From NCBI GenBank assembly GCA_916613615.1, contig OU744724.1, positions 46,168,662 to 46,232,661 of the forward strand: a stretch of DNA of 64,000 bases, given 5' to 3'. Origin of the DNA: Steromphala cineraria (lineage: Eukaryota > Mollusca > Gastropoda > Trochida > Trochidae). Positions 56,343 to 64,000 of this stretch are shown here, one piece after another. The translations under genes and the position numbers were made by a program. Positions within the stretch are counted from its first letter, which is position 1; each line of letters begins with the position of its first letter. The notes under the pieces are model-generated. The model worked only from the letters and a program-made list of their open reading frames with translations. It made no database searches and was not told where the DNA came from.

Positions 56343-56877
56343 TATCCCACCGGTATGTAATACCGTGGGCTATAGTCATCGCCCTTTCTGTCTGTATGTC
56401 CGTCCGTCCGTCCGTCCGTCCGTAATCATTTTGTTTCCGGAGCAGAACTCAAAAACCGGTCCACATATCTTTCTGAAACTTTACATGTGTATTGCCCACC
56501 TGCTGAAGTGGTGCCTTTTGATATTTTCACATTTCTGAAAATTTTATTTTTTATTATTTCCATGGAAACGGCTCTTATTTGGACTCTGTTCATGAAAGGT
56601 TTCGTTTCATATATATAAAACCGGTCCACATATCTTTCTGAAACTTTACATGTGTATTGCCCACCTACTTAAGTGGTGCCTTTTGATATTTTCACATTTC
56701 TGAAAGTTTTATTTTTTATTATTTCCATGGAAACGGCTCTTATTTGCACTCTGTTCATGAAAGGTTTTGTTTCATATATATATTAGCTTATACTAATCTA
56801 TTATGAATCTTGCTTGAAAAATTTACAATTATCTTTCAAAGGTTTACATCTTACGATTATGAGGAACCGGTGGGATA
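56343..56877 (+). repeat. Repeat family 4 (TATCCCACCGG family), complete copy
   Basis: Hairpin TATCCCACCGGTAT-GTA-ATACCGTGGGCTAT (56343-56373), then TCTGTATGTCCGTCCGTCC, two body units (AACCGGTCCACATATCTTTC at about 56454 and 56622, each ending CATGAAAGGTTT), and the terminus ACCGGTGGGATA (56866-56877), the inverse of the first arm. Confidence 0.85.
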
Positions 56878-57168
56878 TGTCATCTTCTGATGACTCTTGT
56901 TTTAGAATGCCGATGAAATAAACAGGCATGAAAACTCATTAAAGCCCACGCCGGGCCTGTCACCATTTGCTTATAGAATGTCTTGAGACAAAATTCCTGC
57001 AAACCAAAACAATTTATGTGTTCAATTCTGATTCATAAAAAAAGGCCAAAAGCAAATACAATAATATCTTAGAACTACTCTGTACTACTTTTGTTGTCGG
57101 ATTCGCTTTGATGTGACTATACCAATATGTGGAATGTTATATGCAAAACAGTGTGACCCCAAATATAA

Positions 57169-58373
57169 CAGTGTTTCCGGTGACTTTTTGCACAGCCGGT
57201 CATACTGGCCGGCAGCCCAATATTTTACCGGACAATTAGAAAATCTACCGGTCAATGTTATTGTCAATCGAAAGACAATAAAAACTTATCCTCGCGTGTA
57301 TAACAAAACCCTCGAACTGAAGACCACCCCCCAATTCTGGGAAGTGTGACACAATCGATGTCAGACGATCATGTTAGCGATGTTTACACCGGAAGCAAAA
57401 TGCACAAGTTTACATCGATGTCATTTCTTGAAAACTAAAAATACATTGTCTTGTTGTTGTTTTTAATGACTATATTCATTGTAAATTAATAAAAATAAAA
57501 TATATTGTTTAAAATATTCATGCATCATTAACGTACTGTTAAATTTCAGCAGAAATCACGATGTTTGTGGTTTCACTTGCATCAGCGATCGGGAATTGAA
57601 AAATTTGATTCCCATAATATTATCATGAACTATCGCTTTATAAGGCTTGTTATCCATTCTAAATTTTCAATATGGCATATTTTAAACTTATTTATCATAT
57701 TTAATCAAAGTTCAAAGATATCTTTGTCAAATATACTTTCGCGCAAGAACGTTGTTTTACTGTACTCAATCGTAATTTCTTGACGACAAATAACATTATT
57801 AATATACTTTCGTGCTCATTGTCATAATTTTTGCAAGTTATTCTTCAAATTTTATATAAATATTTTTGTAAATATTTCAATTAACTGCATGTTGTTTTGG
57901 AAAATGTAATATATCGAAAATGTTCAACAAATATTTGAATATTTAGACGTTAAATATTGTATCGACAATATGTTGTTATGAATTTATTACAACCACGTTT
58001 CAGTTTCATACATTGTTTTCAAATCGACTTGCTGATTGGTTGACCTACATTTCTGGGCCAATGAAAAGGCTTGTAACAAATATCTCTCTACCCGTAAACA
58101 CATGCAGCAAAATCTGTCGACTGAATATTCACGTTCGTTTTTCATGAGAATAATTATGTTATCTGATTAAAACAAACAACAAACAATGTAAGTTAGCATT
58201 TGCAATTTCTTTTATCATTCATACAACAAACACAATGGCAGAAATCAAACCATTTCATTTCAAAAGCTAATTTAGTTTTTGCCGGACATAAAGACCGACA
58301 GTCTTAGAATTTACCGTTCTTGTACCATATAAACCAGTCAATGACCGGCTTATGCCGGACAACGGAAACACTG
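57169..58373. mobile_element. hAT-like non-autonomous element, CAGTGTTTCCG ends
   Basis: CAGTGTTTCCG at 57169 and its inverse CGGAAACACTG ending 58373, with subterminal AGCCGGTCAT / ATGACCGGCT pairing as well. Flanks are AATATAA(C) on both sides (57162-57169 and 58374-58381), a 7-8 bp duplication. CAGTG ends plus 8-bp duplication are typical of hAT. 1,205 bp, no transposase recognisable. Confidence 0.87.
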
Positions 58374-58578
58374 AATATAACATTGAAAATTGTGTCATTT
58401 TTTATACGAACCTCTTTAATTATATCATGAATAGATCAACCACAGGAAATAATGTTTACGGTAATTATTTTATTAATGATATGTGTTGTTAAAATAAGGA
58501 GAGTGATCATAATTTACTATAGATAATCCACTGTGGATCTTTTTTTTCACAATAGAAAAAATAACCGTTCACATTTTT

Positions 58579-59170
58579 ATGCCCCCGAATCGGAGATTCT
58601 GGGGGTATATTGTTTTTCACCTGTCCGTCTGTCCGTCCGTCCGTTTGTCCACAAAAACTTTAACCTTGGTCATAGCTTTTGATTGGTCAGAGCTAGGTCT
58701 TTGATACTTGACATATGGATCCCTTGTGATGAGACCTTTCAGATGACACCATGACATTTGACCTTGTGACCTTGACCTTGACACAGCGAGCCTTTTCCGA
58801 AAACTTTAACCTTGGCTATAGTTTCTATACTGTCAGTGCTAGGTCTTTGATACTTGACATGTGTATCCCTTGTGATGAGACCTTTCAGATGACACCATGA
58901 TATTTGACCTTTTCCGTCCGTCCGTCCGTCTGTCCGTTTGTCCACAAAAACTTTAACCTTGGTCATAACTTTTGATTGGTCAGAGCTAGCTCTTTGATAC
59001 TTAAATTGACATATGGATCCCTTGTGATGAGACCTTTCAGATGACACCATGACATTTGACCTTGTGACCTTGACCTTGACACAGCGAGCATTTTAAACTT
59101 TAACCTTGGTCATAACTTTTGATTTGTCAGAGCTAGCTCTTTGATACTTGACATATGGATCCCTTGTGAT
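58579..59170 (+). repeat. Repeat family 2, long copy, left part
   Basis: Hairpin GCCCCCGAATC-GGA-GATTCTGGGGG (58581-58605), TATATTGTTTTTCACC, CTGTCCGTCCGTCC, then at least three tandem units of about 160 bp (AACTTTAACCTTGGTCATA, TCTTTGATACTTGACATATG, GATGAGACCTTTCAGATGAC, TTGACCTTGTGACCTTGACC). Interrupted at 59170 by a LINE and continued from 62154. Confidence 0.9.
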
Positions 59171-62153
59171 AATAATAATAATAATAATAATACTTTATTG
59201 CCTTTTCAGGAATTTGTTTTACATCAACACAGAGCTTGAACAGGAGAACAATCATATGAAATATTTATGTACATGCATTTAATTCTTTTCACATTTATTT
59301 AATAGACATATTGTGTTAGGAACAAAAGATGTACGGGCTCTCTTAGTTTTCAAAACTGGAACTTTGTAGCGGCGGCCTGAAGGGAGAAGGTGATATTCTG
59401 AATGAAGGTAATGTGTCGGGTCAGATATGATTTTGACAGCTTGATTTACGATTTGCCGCTCATATATATCAGTTAAACACTCGAACTTGACAACGGCAAT
59501 CTTACTCGCAACGTTCACAATTTTGTTCACTTTAGATTTAAGATGAACTGAGAGAGACCCGTACCAACAATGGAATGAAAATGTTAATATGCTTTGAATA
59601 AAAGCTGTATAAAAGGTTGACATGACGGAGGGGTTAACATCGAAAGATCTGAGTTTTCGCATTAGATGAAGACGTTGTGGACATTTGTTAAACAAGGCAT
59701 TAATGTTGGAATTCCAGTTCAGTTTAGAATCAATGTAGGTTCCCAAATATTTATATTCCGACACAGTCTCAACACATTCACCATTTATTATGACTGGAAG
59801 CATTTTAGATGGTTTACTTCGAAAGTCAATAACCAGTTCCTTCGTTTTTTTTACATTTAAATGTAGATGATTGTCTGCACACCAAGTTGTAAATTTTGTA
59901 ATTTCATCTTTATACATATGTTCAGATAAATCATTATTTAATTTTCCAACAATTGCGGCGTCATCCGCAAACTTGATCATTGAGCAGGTTGAACTATAAC
60001 TAACGCAATCGTTAGTGTAGAGGGTGAACAGGACGGGCGAGATGACACAACCTTGCGGCGCTCCGGTATTTATGGATATTGTGCTCGATACTGTCCCGTT
60101 AACTTTGACAAATTGCCTTCTGTCCACAAGAAAATTTCCAATCCATTTAATGAGATTAGAATTCACGCCCATGTTCAACAGTTTCTCAATCATGATGTGA
60201 GGCTGTATAGTGTTGAACGCAGATGAAAAGTCAACAAACAAGATCCTGATATAAGACTTCGGTGTCTCAAGATGGTTGTAGACATTATTGAGGAGTGACA
60301 ATGTAGCATCAACAGAAGGAATGACATGCATATCAACTGAGAGTTGGAAAAATCTTGAAAACACTTTACACAGTTGAACTCTACACTCCTTTAGCACTAT
60401 GCCGTCAAGGTTGTCTGGACCTTTCGCTTTCCGAATGTTGATTCTGGAGAAGCTCTGGATGACATCTTCTTCCGATATGTGGACAGGAAGATCGCTATCA
60501 CGAATGGTTTTCCTTACTTGGTCCCTATTGATGCTGAAATCCTGATGATCAAAACGGCTGTAGAAACTGTTGAGTTCTTCAGCAAAGGTCTCATTGTCAT
60601 CAGTGTTGATTGTGTGACGTGGGGTATTCTTACCTACCATCGTCTTCACACCTTGCCATGCTTGCTGCAGATTGCCTTGCTGAAACTGTCTCTCAACTTT
60701 CTCTTTGTATGCCTGTTTACACTCGCGAGCCTTCAAATGAATATCTTTCTGTATACTTTTAACCTTTGCCGAATCATTCTTCATGAATGCACGTTTCTTT
60801 TCATTGAGTAAGGCTTTCATCTCTTTGGTAATCCAAGGCTTATTATTTGGGAATATTCTTATTTCTTTCTCAGGTATTATTTTATCGACACAAAAATTTA
60901 TATAGTCTGTGATCACGTCACACACTCCGTCAAGGCTTTGTTCTGCATCATAGAACATGTCCCAATCTGTACTCTCAAAACATCCTTGTAAGGTTTTAAT
61001 AGATTCTTTGTTCCATGTTTTAACGGTTTTAACGACGGTTTTACCTGTTTTTAACACCTGGCGATATGTAGGCACTAAATACACAGAATTATGGTCGGAG
61101 GCTCCCAAAGGTGGTTTACAGTATGATTTGTATGCGTTTTTGATGTTTCCATAACACATATCTAGAATCTTGTCTTTCCGTGTACAACATGTTACGTACT
61201 GATTGTAGTTGGAAAGCACACCTTTCAGGGTACATCCGTTAAAGTCTCCAAGAACAAATTTGGGGGAATCTGGACAAATGAGTTCTAAAGATTGAACATG
61301 ATTATGAATAACATCGGCTGCTTGTTTGTTATCGGCACTTGGTGGTATATATACATTAACAACAAAGATTTGTCCAAATTCTCGCGGCAAATAAGTTGGT
61401 CTCTTAGAAACAGACAACAGTTCGATGTTAGGTGAACATATTCTTTCTCTCACAACAAAATTACGACACCACTTTTCATTTATATACATACATACGCCTC
61501 CTCCGATAGACTTCCCGGTAGCCTCTAAATCCCTGTCCAAGCGTACTGGAGTACCAAATCCTTCCAAATGAAGAGTGTTGCTGTCAATCGATGGTGATAG
61601 CCACGTCTCGGTGAAACACATTACACAACTGTCTCTGAATTCATATAGGTATTTGGTACTTGCCGCTAATTCATCCAGTTTGTTCCGAAGAGAGCGCACA
61701 TTGGATAACAGGAATGTTGGTAGAGGGGGTCTTGATTTCCGAGCCCGAACGCGTCGGCGAACTCCTCCTTGCTTACCTCTTTTCCTGGTTTGTTTCCTTC
61801 CTGATTTCGATTCATCCTTTTCTGATTCACACTCCGACGGCAGTTCTTCAATTCCTTTCCATTCCAACGTTGATCCCTGTAGCGCCATCAGCTCGTCACG
61901 TCCGTACTGCAGGCGATGACGTCCATCTTGTTTCGCCGTTACGGAGTCTGCTAACGGCAGCCAAGATGACGAAACGTTACGGGCGAAAACACTTAGCGCC
62001 AGCGCTAAAATTACATGACGGTGGAATCCAAACATAATCACAAGTCCATCCGATACAAATAACTGATTGCTCGACTAATTTGACATGAATAAATATGAAA
62101 AACAACGAGAGCTCTGTTGATGCGTGTCGCCACTGTGCAGCGCCACCTATCAG
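59171..62153 (-). mobile_element. L2/CR1-like LINE, nested insertion, TSD GTGAT
   Basis: Read on the minus strand: short 5' region (62153-62042), one long frame (62041-59279), a 3' region with AATAAAG and a tail of ATT repeats (59171-59191). The host repeat family 2 reads CTTGTGAT before it and GTGATGAGACTTTTCAGATG after it, so GTGAT (59166-59170 and 62154-62158) is a 5-bp target duplication and both element ends are defined. No ORF1. Confidence 0.93.
59279..62041 (-). pseudogene. LINE ORF2-like endonuclease/reverse transcriptase with internal RT deletion
   Basis: A 920-codon open frame. It begins with a hydrophobic stretch (HRHVILALALSVFARNVSSS) that may be vestigial. Endonuclease blocks: LLSNVRSLRNKLDEL, VMCFTETWLS, IGGGVCMYIN, VNVYIPPSAD, VLGDFNGC and GASDHNSVYL. 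Polymerase: INIRKAKGPDNLDGIVL, ILFVDFSSAFNTIQPHIM, INTGAPQGCVISPVLFTLY, MIKFADDAAIVG and YKYLGTYIDSKLNW. Between HVIPS and VDATLSLLN (junction near 60312-60322) the usual block with LNDYRPVALT and FAYR (about 70 residues) is missing in frame, so polymerase fingers are deleted although the frame is open. Likely inactive despite the long frame. Confidence 0.9.
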
Positions 62154-62265
62154 GTGATGAGACTTTTCAGATGACACCATGACATTTGACCTTGTGACCT
62201 TGACCTTGACACAGCGAGCAGGATGCATCCGGGGGCATTCGTGTTTCACAAACACATCTTGTTCC
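62154..62265 (+). repeat. Repeat family 2, right part after the LINE
   Basis: Continues GTGATGAGACTTTTCAGATG, TTGACCTTGTGACCTTGACC, CACAGCGAGCA, then the terminus GCATCCGGGGGCATTCGTG and ACACATCTTGTT. Confidence 0.9.
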
Positions 62266-62965
62266 TTTTGCTTTCAAATCACCATGGTAAAATTATCAAC
62301 CGTCTAATGACATCTTTAAAATATATCTTTATAATCCAATTAACTCACAAAAATTTAATATTATGTTGGTATTGGATCGTAGAAAATATTCGGTTTATTA
62401 ACTGAAAATATAAACAATTTGTTATTTGTCACTGTCGTAAATAAAAGTCAGTGTATGTTATGTAAGATTCAGCAAACAACAGACAATAAGATTATCACTT
62501 TAAACAGACATGTCTTTCCACAATGGTGCAATTTTAACAAGGCAGTCGCCTTTTGGCGTCATTTGATAGGGTTTTGAAATATACAATACATGTTTATGCA
62601 ATAATAATTGGCTTGAATAAATTGTTATTGAGCCGTCGGATATCTAAGCTATCGGGATATAGAAAACAAATTTTGTGCAAAATTTTTGTATGTTAAATGA
62701 ACGATTAAAAAGGTGTCATTACACTTTGAAGATGATCATTTGGTAAAACTACATCCCATCTGCTACGTCTTATCTTATCTAATCTTATAGAAGGTAGACA
62801 CGATGATCGCAGGGGCTAATAAGGCAGTGTAATTTAAAAGCCGTATTTATGCAGGTTACCGTCCGATTTCATCTGATTTCGAACATTTAAAATTGAATCT
62901 AATTCTAATTGCAAGCCCCCTTTTATGAATCCTGAAAGTGGTCATGCATAGACCATTTCTGTCCC
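62266..62965. other. No gene recognised
   Basis: AT-rich; nothing supported. Confidence 0.45.
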
Positions 62966-63165
62966 CCTTTAAACCTTGTGTACATACTCCTTGACTAGTG
63001 AGGATTATGATTTATAGCTTTGACCCTGTGACCCCTAATAAGGGCCACAGGGGCCACACCCTTAAAACCTATTTTCGTCTTCTCTAAAGAGACATGAGAC
63101 CTAGAAAGCTGAAACCTTTTGTACAAACTACTTGACTAGTGATGATTATTGGGAGGTTGGGTGGG
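62966..63165 (+). repeat. Repeat family 1, fragment without ends
   Basis: Contains CTTGACTAGTGAGGATTATG, TAATAAGGGCCACAGGGGCC and CTAGAAAGCTGAAACC, but neither the GCTCATC hairpin nor the GATGAGC terminus. Confidence 0.75.
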
Positions 63166-63224
63166 TTAGTTAGTTTAACCATGCTCATCGTTGATTGTGC
63201 CCTGCCGCATGAAGTGTGAAGCAG

Positions 63225-63570
63225 TATTTAGTATTTAGCTGTCTGTCCGTCCTTATGTCTGTCCTTCCGTCCCACTTCTTGTTAGCGCGATATCTCACAA
63301 ACCCTTCCACCTAGAGCCTTCAAACTTGGTATCAGTCTTCAATGATAGGACACGCAGACACGAATCAGTATTGGTGACCTTGACCTAAATTTCAAGGTCA
63401 CGACAGGATTTTGACCTGTGTGTAAAGTCTTGTTAGCTTGATATCTCACAAACTGTTACACCCAGAGCCTTTAAACTTGGTATATTCATTTGGTAGATAC
63501 ACAAACACGAGTCGGTTTTAGTGACCTTGACCTTCGTTTCAAGGTCAAAACAGAATTTTGACTTTGACAG
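63225..63570 (+). repeat. Dispersed tandem repeat with CTGTCCGTCC start
   Basis: Two units of about 145 bp sharing CTTGTTAGCxxGATATCTCA, CAAAC(C/T)xTT..CAGAGCCTT(C/T)AAACTTGGTAT and GTGACCTTGACCTxxxTTTC. Preceded by CTGTCTGTCCGTCC and CTGTCCTTCCGTCC. Same general style as families 1 to 4; start hairpin not identified. 63571-64000 has no recognised gene. Confidence 0.65.
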
Positions 63571-64000
63571 ATTTTTAGGGGGAACACATGCCCCCTCATA
63601 CACAGTGGAACCGACAGGCACCTCGGTACCGCTATGCCCGGGGATTCCAGTGTGCGAGAAACGTGCAAGTTCAATTAGCCGGAGTGATATTGCAAATAGC
63701 AGGTGTGAATGATGTCTTATATTCCGTGCACCACTTGCCACTTCTTTATTTCTGTGCGCGCATATACAATTCTACCATGAATGTGATGAATACTAGATTC
63801 TAATTGGTTCTCCTGGAAGATCAATTTTGGATTGAACGTCCTCTGATTTTGAGGCCGCTTCGTCACGCATTGATACAGCCAACTGGCAATTTCAGAGCTG
63901 GTATTCTGCTGTTTACTGAGATTAAATCTTTTAAAAAGTTATCTAACATGTTTTATTTCTGTGTGTTTACGGGGGATGACCAAATGGTTTGAGGCAGATA

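Overview
This window is animal nuclear DNA, most probably from a bivalve mollusc. The evidence is an intron-split myosin gene with GT/AG boundaries, very long introns, and dense dispersed repeats built on runs of CCGT/CTGT behind a small hairpin, a style I associate with molluscan genomes. There are no prokaryotic operons and almost every short open frame is spurious. The species cannot be named from the sequence alone.

The one clear host gene is an unconventional myosin heavy chain on the plus strand. Six consecutive motor-domain exons can be placed (6852-6964, 11135-11197, 33152-33295, 51248-51356, 51741-52315, 54806-54955). Their phases agree at every junction, and together they carry the NPxxxxxxY purine-binding loop, the P-loop GESGSGK/T, switch I NDNSSRFG and switch II DIFGFE. 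The amino-terminal exon(s) and the rest of the protein were not found and probably lie outside the window. Introns of about 4.2, 22, 18, 0.4 and 2.5 kb occupy most of the window.

Almost everything else is mobile DNA inside or beside those introns. Retroelements: two Tx1/L1-like LINEs (22.0-24.1 kb and 45.6-49.7 kb), one L2/CR1-like LINE on the minus strand (59.2-62.2 kb, nested in another repeat, with an in-frame deletion in its reverse transcriptase), a decayed DIRS-like tyrosine-recombinase retroelement (15.7-19.0 kb) and a tRNA-derived SINE (24.2 kb). DNA transposons: a broken Crypton-like tyrosine recombinase gene with two introns (34.3-36.3 kb), a Tc1/mariner element with long inverted repeats (36.4-40.0 kb), a Ginger/KRBA2-like cysteine-rich remnant with 4-bp duplications (41.0-42.5 kb), and non-autonomous elements with readable ends (7.2, 9.5, 26.7, 31.6, 42.5 and 57.2 kb). 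Satellites: a minisatellite of about 41 copies with a 680-bp higher-order period (12.3-14.1 kb) and an array of the palindrome CCTAATTAGG (14.9-15.4 kb).

The most interesting pattern joins at least four unrelated dispersed repeat families. Each begins with an arm A, has its complement A' within about 30 bases (a hairpin), continues with a CCGT/CTGT-rich stretch and a repetitive body, and ends with a second A'. One family shows compensatory changes in the hairpin stem between copies. I know of no named class with exactly this layout; it is offered as the candidate undescribed system.
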